Counted from the first letter of the stretch, positions 1-7,542 are shown. The stretch is DNA of 7,542 nt from Burkholderiaceae bacterium (GCA_023262365.1 JALRBF010000304.1:1-7542); one strand, 5' to 3'. Translations and numbers: made by a program. Notes: generated by a model from the sequence alone, not told the origin.

Positions 1-238
1 CATCAGCACGTTTGAGACCTCAGTGGCCGGCCTGGGTGGCTGCCCCTACTCGCCCGGGGCCACGGGCAACGTGGCCACCGAAGACGTGGTGTATATGCTG
101 CACGGCATGGGCATCGACACCGGCATTGACTTGACCGCGCTGGTGGCGGCGGCGCAAACCATCAGCGCGCACCTGGGCCGGGCGCCGCAAAGCGCGGTGG
201 CGCGTGCGCTGCTGGCCAAGGCGCAGGCGGCATGCTAA
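1..238 (+). CDS. mvaB: Hydroxymethylglutaryl-CoA lyase, C-terminal part (5' end outside window)
   Basis: HMG-CoA lyase cleaves 3-hydroxy-3-methylglutaryl-CoA to acetyl-CoA and acetoacetate, the last step of leucine catabolism, in the cytoplasm. The reading frame enters at base 2 and gives 78 residues before TAA (236-238). The fragment carries the family signature GLGGCPYSPGATGN (fragment residues 10-23), followed by VATEDVVYML. In the known enzyme the Cys of GGCPY is catalytic (here fragment C14) and the Asn nine residues later binds the divalent metal (here N23); both are present. The tail is a normal C-terminal helix region with no targeting sequence. The N-terminal part of the TIM barrel lies to the left of the window. 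The stop overlaps the start of the next gene by 7 bases. Other HMGL-family aldolases (isopropylmalate or homocitrate synthase type) are unlikely because the GGCPY...GN signature is lyase-specific. Confidence 0.93.
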   Translation, partial: ISTFETSVAGLGGCPYSPGATGNVATEDVVYMLHGMGIDTGIDLTALVAAAQTISAHLGRAPQSAVARALLAKAQAAC

Positions 239-459
239 GCGCACCATGGCCGGCGCGCCTGCGCCGCATGTGGGCCGGGCCACCGGCACCGGTGCCCTCG
301 CCCTGCGTGGGTGTGTGCGTGATGGAGCCTGAGCGCGACCGCTGCCGGGGTTGTGGTCGCACGCTGGGCGAAATCGCCAACTGGACGGCGATGGACAACG
401 CGCAACGCTTGCAGGTTTGGCTGCGACTGGCACAAAAGGCCGAAGGAGAGACCCCATGA
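232..459 (+). CDS. DUF1289 family small cysteine-rich protein
   Basis: A 75-residue protein of unknown function. Its core, SPCVGVCVMEPERDRCRGCG followed by RTLGEIANW, matches the DUF1289 pattern: four cysteines (C25, C29, C38, C41) spaced CxxxC-x8-CxxC, then a conserved R-T-x-x-E-I-x-x-W. The spacing could bind a metal such as zinc, but that is inference. The first 22 residues are Pro/Ala/Arg-rich and look unstructured; there is no signal peptide or membrane segment. The ATG at 232 overlaps the upstream stop by 7 bases and has a purine-rich stretch (aggcgg, 225-230) directly before it. An in-frame ATG at 268 would give 63 residues and keep the whole domain, so the start is uncertain. The gene overlaps the next one by 4 bases (ATGA at 456-459). 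Its position between two catabolic-type enzymes gives no direct clue to its role. Confidence 0.85.
   Translation: MLSAPWPARLRRMWAGPPAPVPSPCVGVCVMEPERDRCRGCGRTLGEIANWTAMDNAQRLQVWLRLAQKAEGETP
443..448 (+). promoter_or_regulatory. Ribosome binding site of the HCCA isomerase gene
   Basis: AAGGAG lies 7 bases before the ATG at 456, inside the last codons of the DUF1289 gene. It is the strongest Shine-Dalgarno match in the window. It decides the isomerase start at 456 rather than the upstream open extension of the frame to about 351, which would overlap the DUF1289 domain. Confidence 0.8.
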
Positions 460-1064
460 AAACGCTGGAGTTTTTTTACGACCCCATTTCGCCCTACGCC
501 ATGTTGGGCTTTCATGCTTTGCCGCAGGCGTTGGCGGGGGTCTCCGCGCAGGTGCGCCACACCCCCGTGTTGTTTGGCGCCATGCTGCGTGCCAACGAAA
601 CCAAAGGGCCAGCAGAAATTGCCACCAAACGCGACTGGACCTTTCGCCACGTGCACTGGCTGGCCAAGCGCGCCGGCATCACCATGGTTGACCCCGCGCA
701 ACACCCCTTTGCCCCGGTGGCGCTGCTGCGCTTGGCCCTGGCCGCGGCCGACGGCGACGCCCCGGCCCACACCAACCGTTGGGTGACCGAGCAACTGTTT
801 GCCCACGTGTGGCAAAGCCAGGGCAAAGACGTCAACGACCCGCAGCACATGGCCGCGCTGCAGGCCAAGCTGGCGCAGCACGTGAGCGAGCGCGGCGACA
901 CCTGGCGCGACCCCGGCAGCGACGCGGTGAAAACCCAATTGCGCGACAACACCGACCGCGCGCTGCGCGAGGGGGTGTTTGGCGTGCCCACCGTGCGTGT
1001 GGATGGCCAGGTGTTTTGGGGCGTGGACTCGCTGCCCATGCTCAGCGAGCACCTGCGGGCCTAG
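456..1064 (+). CDS. 2-hydroxychromene-2-carboxylate isomerase family protein (DsbA-fold, kappa-GST-like)
   Basis: A complete 202-residue protein, the usual length for this family. It opens with FFYDPISPYAML (residues 6-17), the beta strand plus active-site loop of the 2-hydroxychromene-2-carboxylate isomerase/kappa glutathione S-transferase group. S12 sits at the expected catalytic Ser. The middle is a helical insertion (about 40-165), and the fold closes with FGVPTVRVDGQVFWGVDSLPML, where P178 in G-V-P-T is the expected cis-proline of a thioredoxin-like fold. The founding enzyme isomerises hydroxychromene carboxylate to hydroxybenzylidenepyruvate with glutathione in naphthalene degradation. 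No other naphthalene or aromatic ring-cleavage genes are visible here, so the true substrate is unknown, and a general glutathione-dependent isomerase or transferase role is equally possible. There is no signal peptide, so it is cytoplasmic. The ATG at 456 overlaps the preceding stop by 4 bases and has a good ribosome binding site, so translational coupling is likely. Confidence 0.88.
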   Translation: MKTLEFFYDPISPYAMLGFHALPQALAGVSAQVRHTPVLFGAMLRANETKGPAEIATKRDWTFRHVHWLAKRAGITMVDPAQHPFAPVALLRLALAAADGDAPAHTNRWVTEQLFAHVWQSQGKDVNDPQHMAALQAKLAQHVSERGDTWRDPGSDAVKTQLRDNTDRALREGVFGVPTVRVDGQVFWGVDSLPMLSEHLRA

Positions 1065-1176
1065 CGCGCCCGTCGGCGCTGCGCTTGCAAGCCCTGCGCG
1101 CCAAGGCCGGCGCGGGGCACAGGCTTTTGCCCGGTGCATACAATGCTTGCCCTTACTCCCTCATACGGTTGGTGGC
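1065..1176 (+). promoter_or_regulatory. Intergenic region with candidate sigma-70 promoter for the giant uvrA
   Basis: These 112 bases contain a near-consensus -10 hexamer TACAAT (1139-1144, five of six matches). At 17-base spacing the best -35 is GGCACA (1116-1121), which is weak. Transcription would start near 1150, leaving a leader of roughly 25 bases. The DNA just before the ATG at 1177 has only a poor Shine-Dalgarno (GGTGG, 1171-1175, almost touching the start codon). No CTGT-N8-ACAG LexA box is visible, so SOS control is not evident from this stretch. A GC-rich inverted repeat (GGCGC 1074-1078 with GCGCC 1097-1101, enclosing the palindrome CTTGCAAG) follows the isomerase stop, but it has no T-run and is not a convincing intrinsic terminator. 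Confidence 0.4.
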
Positions 1177-4100
1177 ATGACATCTTCTTTAACCGCGCCC
1201 GACTCGGCGCACGGTGCCATACGGATTGTTGGTGCCCGCCAGCACAATTTAAAAAATCTTGACGTCACGCTGCGCACGGGCGAGATGACGGTGGTCACCG
1301 GCCCCAGTGGCTGTGGCAAGTCCAGCTTGGTGTTTGATACCTTGTTTGCTGAGGGGCAGCGGCGCTACGTTGAGACCTTCTCGGCCTACGCCCGGCAGTT
1401 CTTGGACCGCATGGACAAGCCCGCGGTGGACCGCATTGACGGCGTGCCCCCGGCCATTGCCATTGACCAAACCAACCCGGTACGCAGCTCGCGCAGCACC
1501 GTGGGCACCATGACCGAGCTCAACGACCACCTGAAGCTGCTGTTTGCCCGCGCTGGCCACTTGCACGACCGCCAAACCGGTCAGGCCGTGCAGCAAGACA
1601 CCGCCGAGAGCATCTGGCAAGCCTTGATTAACCAAGTTAACCCAGGCCAGCGGGTGGTGGTGACCTTTGCCGTGCGCTTGCCGCCACGCACCAGTGCCGA
1701 CGAGGTGCAGCGCTGGTTATCTGCCAGCGGCTTTGTGCGCATTCATGCTCAGCACGAAATGACGCCCAAGGCAGAGGCGGCGTACACCGAGCTCGAGGTG
1801 GTGGCCGACCGCCTGCGGTGGCAGCCCGAAGCGCGCGCCCGTGCCATGGAGGCGATTGAAGTGGCGCTGCGCCACGGCCAGGGGCATGTGGTGGTGCACG
1901 TGGGCGGTGACGACGATACCCCCGCGCAACGCCTGGCGTTTTCTGCTGGCTTGCACTGCCCAGCCAGCGGCCACACCTACGCCGCGCCCACACCGAGCCA
2001 GTTTTCGTTTAACTCGCCCCTAGGCGCGTGCGAAGCCTGCCGCGGCTTTGGCCGTGTGATTGGGGTGGACTGGGGCTTGGTGATCCCCGATGCGCGCCTC
2101 ACCCTGCGCGCCGGGGCGATTCGTCCCATTCAGACACCGGCCTGGGCCAGCTGCCAAGACGACATGATGCGCTACGCCGAGAAGGCCGGCGTTCCGCGCG
2201 ACACGCCGTGGTCTCGGCTGTCGCAGGCACAACGCGATTGGGTCATCGAAGGCTCACCGCACTGGAGCGGCAAGCGCAGCCAGCAGTGGTACGGCATACG
2301 GCGCTTTTTTGATTACCTTGAGAGCAAGGCGTACAAAATGCACATCCGTGTGCTGCTCTCCAAGTACCGCAGCTACACCACGTGCCCAACGTGCGCCGGG
2401 GCGCGGCTTAAGCCCGATAGCCTGTTGTGGCGCGTGGGCACCCGGGCGCAGGCCGACGCGGTGTGCCCGCCCGCCCAGCGCTTCATGCCGCAAGGCGTGC
2501 AGTGGAGCCCCGAGGTGCTGCAGGCCTTGCCCGGGTTGTCGCTGCACGACCTGATGCAACTGCCGATTGCGCGGCTGCTGCCGTTTTTTGAATCGTTGCA
2601 CCACGATGTGCGCGGCCACAACGATGCCCTATCCCGCGCCGAGGATATGTTATTTGAGGAAATCGTCACCCGGCTGCGTTACTTGCAACAAGTCGGCCTA
2701 GGCTACCTTACCCTGGATCGTCAAAGCCGCACCTTATCGGGCGGCGAGGTGCAGCGCATCAACCTCACCACCGCGCTGGGCACGTCGCTGGTTAACACTT
2801 TGTTTGTGCTGGACGAGCCAAGCATTGGCCTGCACCCGCGCGACATGACGCGCATCACCCAAGCCATGCGCCGCTTACGTGATGCAGGCAACACCTTGGT
2901 GGTGGTGGAGCACGACCCCGAGGTGATTCGTGCCGCTGACCGTGTGCTGGACATGGGCCCTAGCCCCGGTGAGCGTGGCGGGCAGGTGGTGTTTGATGGC
3001 AGCCCGCACGCCCTGGCGCAGGCCGACACCCTAACCGGCGCCTACCTGGGGCAGCGCAAGTACGTGGGCCTGGGTCTCAAGCGCGCCGTTGAGCCGCATA
3101 CCCCACGTTTGGTGCTTGAAGGCGCTACGGCCAACAACTTAAAGGGCATGGACTTGGAGTTGCCGCTGCAGCGCCTGGTGTGCATCACTGGGGTCTCGGG
3201 CAGTGGCAAGTCCACCTTGGTGCAAGACGTGCTGGTGCCGGCCCTGCGCCGTGCGCACGGCAAGGCCACCGAAAACCCCGGTGCGTTTGCGCGCTTGCTC
3301 GGCGCCGAGCAGGTGGTGGACGTGGTGGCGGTGGACCAGTCCCCCATTGGCCGCACCGCACGCTCCAACCCCGTGAGTTACGTGGGGGCGTGGGACCCGA
3401 TTCGAACCCTGTTTGCACAAACCGCCTTGGCGCGCGAGCGCGGTTACAGCGGCGCCAAATTCAGCTTCAACACCGGCGACGGCCGCTGTGCCCTGTGCGG
3501 TGGCAGTGGCTTCGAGCATGTCGAAATGCAGTTTTTGTCTGACGTGTATTTGCGTTGCCCCGACTGCGACGGCCAGCGCTACCGCCCCGAGGTTTTGGAA
3601 GTTCGGATTGACAACTTGCAAACCAGCAAGCCCGGTGTAGGCGTCAACGTGGCCGACGTGCTGGCCATGACCGTGGCGCAAGCGCTGCAGGCCTTTGCCG
3701 GCCACGCCGAGGTGGTGAGGTTGCTGCAGCCCATGGTGGACGTGGGTTTGGACTACGTGCGGCTGGGCCAACCGGTGCCCACGCTGTCGGGCGGTGAATC
3801 GCAGCGGCTCAAATTGGCCGGCCATTTGGCCCAAGCCAGTCGCCTGCCCATCGCGCGCAAAGGCGCGCTGTTTGTGTTTGACGAGCCCACCACCGGCTTG
3901 CACTTTGACGACATCGCCAAGCTGCTGCGGGCGTTGCGCAAATTGCAAGACGCTGGGCACTCGCTGCTCATCATTGAGCACAACCTTGACGTGATCCGTG
4001 CCGCCGATTGGGTGATTGACTTGGGCCCCGAGGGCGGCGAGGACGGCGGTGAGCTGGTGGTTTGTGGCACCCCCGAGCAGGTGCAACAACATCCCACCTC

Positions 4101-6843
4101 GCACACCGGGCGCGCCTTGCGCGAAGACGCCGCGGCCACGCTGGCCGAGCCCGCACCGGCGTTGGCGCCGGCCGTGGCCCAGCCCGACGTGCACGTAGTC
4201 AACGCCAACGAGCACAACCTCAAAGGTTTGTCGGTGCGCATTCCGCGCGGCAAGTTCAACGTCATTGCTGGGGTCTCGGGCAGCGGCAAATCCACCTTGG
4301 CGTTTGATATTTTGTTCAACGAAGGGCAACGGCGTTACCTTGAGTCGCTCAACGCGTACGCCCGCTCGATCGTGCAGCCAGCCGGGCGTCCCGAGGTGGA
4401 CGCTGTGTTGGGCATAGCCCCCACCGTAGCCATTGAGCAGCGACTCTCGCGCGGTGGACACAAGAGCACCGTGGGCACCACCACCGAAGTGTGGCACCAC
4501 TTGCGCTTGTTGTTCGTTAAGCTGGGCGTGCAGCACTGCGTGCACGACGACAGCCCCGTGCAGCCCCAAACCCTGGACCAAATGGTGGCGCAACTGCTCA
4601 AACGCTGGCGCGGCCAGCGCGTGGGGCTGTTGGCCCCGCTGGTGGTCAACCGCAAAGGCGTGTACACCGAATGGGCCGAATGGGCGCGCACCCGTGGCTA
4701 CCCCATGCTGCGCGTGGACGGGGTGTTTGTGCCCACCCGGGGGTTTGCACGCTTGGACCGGTTTCGCGAACACACCATTGAATTGCCCATCGCCGATGTG
4801 GTGCCCCAACCCGGCCTAGAGGACGCCCTGCGCGCCCAATTGCAATTGGCGCTGCAGCACGGCAAGGGCGTGGTGCACCTGCTGGGGCCACTCGATGGGC
4901 TGGCCGAGTCCCTGGCCAAGGCGCAAGGGGGCATGGGCATCGGCCAGATGCACGTGCTCTCGAGCCAACGCGCCTGCCCGGTGTGTGCCGCCAGCTACCC
5001 CGAGCTCGACCCGCGCTTGTTCTCGTACAACAGCAAGCACGGCTGGTGCCCCGAGTGTGTGGGCACCGGGCGTGTGCTCAGTGCAGGCCAGCGCCAGGCC
5101 ATGGACGACACGGTGCAAGACGATGGCCCGCGCGGGCGCAGCCAAAGCTTTCACGCCGCCGATGACGTGGACTTGGAAGACACCCAATGCCCAGCCTGCC
5201 AGGGTGCACGGCTCAACCCCCAAGCGCGTGCGGTGCGTTTTGCTGGCGTGGGCATTGACGCGGTGGCGCGTATGTCGGTACGCGACGTGGCGCACTGGGT
5301 GCAGCACTTGGCACTGCACGGGCGAGCCGCCGACATCGCGCGAGACCTGTTGCCCGAGATCGCCTCGCGGCTTAAATTTTTGCAAGACGTCGGCTTGGGT
5401 TACCTCACGTTGGAGCGTGGCGCGCCCACCCTATCAGGCGGTGAGGCGCAGCGGATACGACTTGCCGCGCAGCTGGGCAGCAACCTGCAAGGCGTGTGCT
5501 ACGTGCTGGACGAACCCACCATTGGCCTGCACCCGCGCGACAACCAATTGCTGCTGGGCGCGTTGCGCCAACTGGGCCAGCGCGGCAACACGCTGGTGGT
5601 GGTTGAGCACGACCAAGACACCATTCGCCAAGCTGACCATGTGATTGAGATCGGCCCAGGGGCGGGTTCGCGCGGTGGTGAATTGGTCGCGCAAGGCAGC
5701 GTGGCCGACATCGAGCAACACGCCGACTCGCTCACCGGCCGCTACCTGCGCCACGCCATGGTGCACCCCAGCCGCGCCCGCCGCCCCGTGGCGCCAAGCG
5801 GCGCGGCCTTGGTGGTGACTGGGGCGCATTTGCACAACCTGCAGCGCATTCGTGCGCGTGTGCCCTTGCAGCGCTTGGTGGCCATCACCGGCGTCTCGGG
5901 CAGTGGCAAATCCACGCTGGCGCGCGACGTGTTGCTGGCCAACGCCGAGGCCGCGGTTAAGGCGCGCGGGCGCCGCGGCCAAGCGGCGTGGACCCCGGTG
6001 GGCTGCGTGGCGCTGGACGGCAGCGACGCCATTGACCGCGTGCTCGAAGTGGACCAAACGCCGATTGGCAAAACCCCGCGTTCCTGCCCGGCCACTTACG
6101 TTGGGTTCTGGGACACCATACGCAAGCAGTTCGCCAACACCCTAGAGGCCAGGGCACGGGGCTACCAGGCCGCGCGGTTTTCGTTTAACACCGGCGCCGG
6201 ACGCTGCCCGGTATGCGAAGGCCAAGGCCTGCGCACGGTGGAGATGAGCTTTTTGCCCGACGTGAAAGTGCCTTGCGAGAGCTGCCAAGGCGCACGCTTT
6301 AACGCCGAGACGCTGGCGGTGCGCTGGCGTGGCCAGTCCATTGGCGACGTGCTGCGCATGGAGGTGGACCAAGCGGTGGTGTTTTTTACCAGCGTGCCCG
6401 CCATCGCCCACCCCTTGCAGTTGTTGCAAGACGTGGGCCTGGGTTACCTGACGCTGGGGCAGCCCTCGCCCACGTTATCGGGGGGTGAAGCGCAGCGCAT
6501 CAAGCTCGTTACCGAACTCTCCAAGGTGCGCGATGACGTGACCCGGCGCGGCCAAAAAGCGCCACACACCCTGTACGTACTCGATGAACCCACGGTTGGC
6601 CTGCACATGGCCGATGTGGAAAAACTCGTGCGCGTGCTGCACCGGTTGGTAGACGCTGGACACAGCGTGGTGGTGATTGAACACGACTTGGACGTGATCG
6701 CCGAGGCCGACTGGGTGCTTGACTTGGGCCCTGAAGGCGGTGACCAAGGCGGCCGTTTGGTGGGCCAAGGCACGCCCGAGGCCATTGCCAAGGCCACCGG
6801 TGCCACCGGGTTGGCGCTGCAGCCCGTGCTGAGCCGGGTCTAA
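1177..6843 (+). CDS. uvrA: Tandem double UvrA: excinuclease ABC subunit A-type protein with four ABC ATPase sites
   Basis: UvrA senses DNA damage in nucleotide excision repair and loads UvrB; standard proteins are about 940 residues and work as dimers. This one is 1888 residues: two UvrA units in one chain. Unit 1 (about 15-980) has Walker A at 42-50 (GPSGCGKSS) and 672-680, signatures LSGGE at 520 and 870, Walker B DEP at 546 and 902, and switch His at 579 and 935. Unit 2 (about 1005-1888) has Walker A at 1032-1040 and 1572-1580, LSGGE at 1419 and 1767, DEP at 1445 and 1803, and His at 1478 and 1836. The C-terminal zinc modules are complete in both (C771/774/794/797; C1677/1680/1700/1703, Cx2C-x19-Cx2C). 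In the first zinc module, unit 1 reads C261-P-A-S264 with C285/C288, so one Cys is Ser; unit 2 is complete (C1267/1270/1291/1294). Unit 1 has about 115 residues between this module and the next CPxC (C403/406); unit 2 has only about 44 (to C1338), so its insertion domain is nearly absent. An Ala/Pro-rich linker (about 983-1003) joins the units. There is no Gly-rich C-terminal tail. The ATG at 1177 gives the normal distance to the first Walker A. It may act as an auxiliary to a standard UvrA or in tolerance to DNA-binding compounds; that part is inference. Confidence 0.95.
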   Translation: MTSSLTAPDSAHGAIRIVGARQHNLKNLDVTLRTGEMTVVTGPSGCGKSSLVFDTLFAEGQRRYVETFSAYARQFLDRMDKPAVDRIDGVPPAIAIDQTNPVRSSRSTVGTMTELNDHLKLLFARAGHLHDRQTGQAVQQDTAESIWQALINQVNPGQRVVVTFAVRLPPRTSADEVQRWLSASGFVRIHAQHEMTPKAEAAYTELEVVADRLRWQPEARARAMEAIEVALRHGQGHVVVHVGGDDDTPAQRLAFSAGLHCPASGHTYAAPTPSQFSFNSPLGACEACRGFGRVIGVDWGLVIPDARLTLRAGAIRPIQTPAWASCQDDMMRYAEKAGVPRDTPWSRLSQAQRDWVIEGSPHWSGKRSQQWYGIRRFFDYLESKAYKMHIRVLLSKYRSYTTCPTCAGARLKPDSLLWRVGTRAQADAVCPPAQRFMPQGVQWSPEVLQALPGLSLHDLMQLPIARLLPFFESLHHDVRGHNDALSRAEDMLFEEIVTRLRYLQQVGLGYLTLDRQSRTLSGGEVQRINLTTALGTSLVNTLFVLDEPSIGLHPRDMTRITQAMRRLRDAGNTLVVVEHDPEVIRAADRVLDMGPSPGERGGQVVFDGSPHALAQADTLTGAYLGQRKYVGLGLKRAVEPHTPRLVLEGATANNLKGMDLELPLQRLVCITGVSGSGKSTLVQDVLVPALRRAHGKATENPGAFARLLGAEQVVDVVAVDQSPIGRTARSNPVSYVGAWDPIRTLFAQTALARERGYSGAKFSFNTGDGRCALCGGSGFEHVEMQFLSDVYLRCPDCDGQRYRPEVLEVRIDNLQTSKPGVGVNVADVLAMTVAQALQAFAGHAEVVRLLQPMVDVGLDYVRLGQPVPTLSGGESQRLKLAGHLAQASRLPIARKGALFVFDEPTTGLHFDDIAKLLRALRKLQDAGHSLLIIEHNLDVIRAADWVIDLGPEGGEDGGELVVCGTPEQVQQHPTSHTGRALREDAAATLAEPAPALAPAVAQPDVHVVNANEHNLKGLSVRIPRGKFNVIAGVSGSGKSTLAFDILFNEGQRRYLESLNAYARSIVQPAGRPEVDAVLGIAPTVAIEQRLSRGGHKSTVGTTTEVWHHLRLLFVKLGVQHCVHDDSPVQPQTLDQMVAQLLKRWRGQRVGLLAPLVVNRKGVYTEWAEWARTRGYPMLRVDGVFVPTRGFARLDRFREHTIELPIADVVPQPGLEDALRAQLQLALQHGKGVVHLLGPLDGLAESLAKAQGGMGIGQMHVLSSQRACPVCAASYPELDPRLFSYNSKHGWCPECVGTGRVLSAGQRQAMDDTVQDDGPRGRSQSFHAADDVDLEDTQCPACQGARLNPQARAVRFAGVGIDAVARMSVRDVAHWVQHLALHGRAADIARDLLPEIASRLKFLQDVGLGYLTLERGAPTLSGGEAQRIRLAAQLGSNLQGVCYVLDEPTIGLHPRDNQLLLGALRQLGQRGNTLVVVEHDQDTIRQADHVIEIGPGAGSRGGELVAQGSVADIEQHADSLTGRYLRHAMVHPSRARRPVAPSGAALVVTGAHLHNLQRIRARVPLQRLVAITGVSGSGKSTLARDVLLANAEAAVKARGRRGQAAWTPVGCVALDGSDAIDRVLEVDQTPIGKTPRSCPATYVGFWDTIRKQFANTLEARARGYQAARFSFNTGAGRCPVCEGQGLRTVEMSFLPDVKVPCESCQGARFNAETLAVRWRGQSIGDVLRMEVDQAVVFFTSVPAIAHPLQLLQDVGLGYLTLGQPSPTLSGGEAQRIKLVTELSKVRDDVTRRGQKAPHTLYVLDEPTVGLHMADVEKLVRVLHRLVDAGHSVVVIEHDLDVIAEADWVLDLGPEGGDQGGRLVGQGTPEAIAKATGATGLALQPVLSRV
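3190..3220 (+). repeat. Walker A coding repeat, copy in unit 1 (second ATPase site)
   Basis: This 31-base stretch encodes [10 protein letters not shown] and matches 29 of 31 bases with 4270-4300, and 27 of 31 with 5890-5920. It is a direct repeat in the same reading frame, 1080 bases (360 codons) from the 4270 copy. It reflects protein conservation plus shared codon choice and is not a mobile element. Confidence 0.6.
4270..4300 (+). repeat. Walker A coding repeat, copy in unit 2 (third ATPase site)
   Basis: Partner of the 3190-3220 direct repeat; the two mismatches are silent third positions (agt/agc and aag/aaa). The shared frame means an exchange between the two copies would remove exactly 360 codons and keep the protein in frame. 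Confidence 0.6.
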
Positions 6844-6846
6844 AGC

Positions 6847-7542
6847 CTAAGGCGGCGCGGGGCGGCTGTACAGCGCCGCACAGCCCAGCGCGGCCACCAG
6901 CACCAGCAGCGCCGTCAGGCCCCACGGCGTGGCCCACTGCATGGCCGCTGCCCCCAACGACGGCGCCAGCATGCCGCCCAAGGTGTACGCCATGACCAAC
7001 ACCACCGTGCTGTTAACCAGTGCCACGCCTTGGTGCCGAAAACCAATTTCAATCATCACCACCGTGTACAACACGCCGCCGGCGCCACCCCAAATCAGCG
7101 CCAGCGGCCACGCCAGCCAGGCCTGTGCGTCCACCCAAGGCATGGTCAGGGTGGACAACAGCACCAGCGTGGCACAGCCGCGCATCAAGGCCCAACGCAC
7201 CCGGTGCGGTTGGGGGTGATGTCGCCCCAAACGGTCGGCCAGCCAGCCCGTGGGCCACATCAGCAAGGCACTGCCCAAGCCGCTGGCGGCAATTAACAGC
7301 GCGGCTTGCGCTTTGTCAAAGCCCAACGCCAAGCCCAGCACCGGCAGCAAGGCGCTAAGTCCGACCTCAAAAAACCCCGCCATCAAACCCACCAGCATCA
7401 CAATCGGGTGCGCGGTTAGCGCCTGCCACACCCCTTTGAGGCCCGTGGCCACCGGCTGCATCGCCTGTGGCCAGGGCAGCGCGGGCAGCCACTGGTTGGT
7501 GAGGGCGCCCAGCGTCACCAGCGCCAGCGCCACGTACCACGT
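6847..7542 (-). CDS. MFS transporter, C-terminal part (5' end outside window)
   Basis: This minus-strand frame is open from the right edge of the window to TAG at 6847-6849 and gives 231 residues. It shows about seven hydrophobic segments (fragment residues roughly 5-20, 45-68, 78-98, 116-134, 143-164, 174-200 and 204-224). This matches the end of the sixth helix plus the C-terminal six-helix half of a 12-helix major facilitator protein. The loop GWLADRLGR (99-107) between the second and third of these segments is the MFS motif A (GxLaDrxGr), at the expected repeat position in the C-terminal half. The segment with IWGGAGGVLYTVVMIEIG followed by VNSTVVLVMAYTLGGMLAPSLG resembles the YcaD-like group of MFS proteins, whose substrate is not established. 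A GTG at 7533-7531 is in frame but lies inside a membrane helix, so the true start is beyond the window. It converges on uvrA with 3 bases between the stops. Confidence 0.85.
   Translation of the reverse strand, partial: TWYVALALVTLGALTNQWLPALPWPQAMQPVATGLKGVWQALTAHPIVMLVGLMAGFFEVGLSALLPVLGLALGFDKAQAALLIAASGLGSALLMWPTGWLADRLGRHHPQPHRVRWALMRGCATLVLLSTLTMPWVDAQAWLAWPLALIWGGAGGVLYTVVMIEIGFRHQGVALVNSTVVLVMAYTLGGMLAPSLGAAAMQWATPWGLTALLVLVAALGCAALYSRPAPP

Noticed and set aside
456..1064. Assigning the isomerase to a naphthalene degradation pathway (nahD-type symbol)
   Set aside because: No dioxygenase, aldolase or other aromatic catabolism gene is in the window, and this family is widespread outside such pathways.
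1074..1101. Inverted repeat after the isomerase stop as a possible intrinsic terminator
   Set aside because: The stem is imperfect (T/C mismatch after five pairs) and no T-run follows.
162..1139. Minus-strand open frame of 325 codons across the HMG-CoA lyase tail, DUF1289 and isomerase genes
   Set aside because: It runs antisense to three recognisable plus-strand genes, has low-complexity composition and shows no family match.
979..1176. Upstream extension of the double uvrA frame by 66 codons
   Set aside because: It overlaps the isomerase gene out of frame, encodes Cys/Arg-rich junk-like sequence, and would lengthen the N-terminus well beyond the normal distance to the first Walker A.
3139..4809. 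Long open minus-strand frame of 556 codons opposite the double uvrA
   Set aside because: It is antisense to strongly conserved UvrA motifs, is rich in His/Gln/Gly/Val as expected from the complement of GC-rich codons, and shows no recognisable domain.
1177..6843. The double uvrA as an assembly duplication of a single uvrA
   Set aside because: The two units differ throughout (zinc module, insertion domain, UvrB-binding region), with only short identical stretches at catalytic motifs, so this is an old fusion and not a sequencing artefact.
6865..6874. Palindrome GCTGTACAGC as a possible LexA or other operator
   Set aside because: It has CTGT and ACAG without the 8-base spacer of the usual SOS box, lies inside the end of a coding region and is far from any start codon.

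Overview
The window is GC-rich, densely coding bacterial DNA. Gene content, order and codon choice suggest a betaproteobacterium, most likely Burkholderiales/Comamonadaceae. That placement is inferred from protein character and recalled synteny (HMG-CoA lyase, DUF1289 protein, 2-hydroxychromene-2-carboxylate isomerase), not from a search.

Layout. Bases 1-1064 hold the end of a plus-strand operon. It contains the C-terminal 78 residues of a hydroxymethylglutaryl-CoA lyase, a small four-cysteine DUF1289 protein, and a complete DsbA-fold/kappa-GST-like isomerase. The three genes overlap by 7 and 4 bases, so translation is probably coupled. A 112-base intergenic region (1065-1176) follows, with a good -10 hexamer (TACAAT) just upstream of the next gene. 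Bases 1177-6843 encode one very large protein of 1888 residues, a tandem fusion of two UvrA-type units with four ABC ATPase sites. Converging on it, with only 3 bases between the stop codons, is the C-terminal part of a minus-strand MFS transporter that runs off the right edge.

The giant UvrA is the notable item. All four Walker A, signature, Walker B and His-switch motifs look intact, so each unit could form a complete UvrA-like ATPase. A covalently linked pair might replace the usual UvrA homodimer. The two units are not equivalent. Unit 1 keeps the insertion-domain region but has Ser in place of one zinc-ligand Cys and a divergent UvrB-binding region. Unit 2 has the complete Cys set and a canonical-looking UvrB-binding region but has lost almost all of the insertion domain. 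Long double UvrAs are, to my recollection, an already recognised but little-studied class. The division of labour between the units is the part worth testing.

The remaining genes look like ordinary metabolism and transport. I see no RNA genes, insertion sequences, CRISPR arrays or phage genes.
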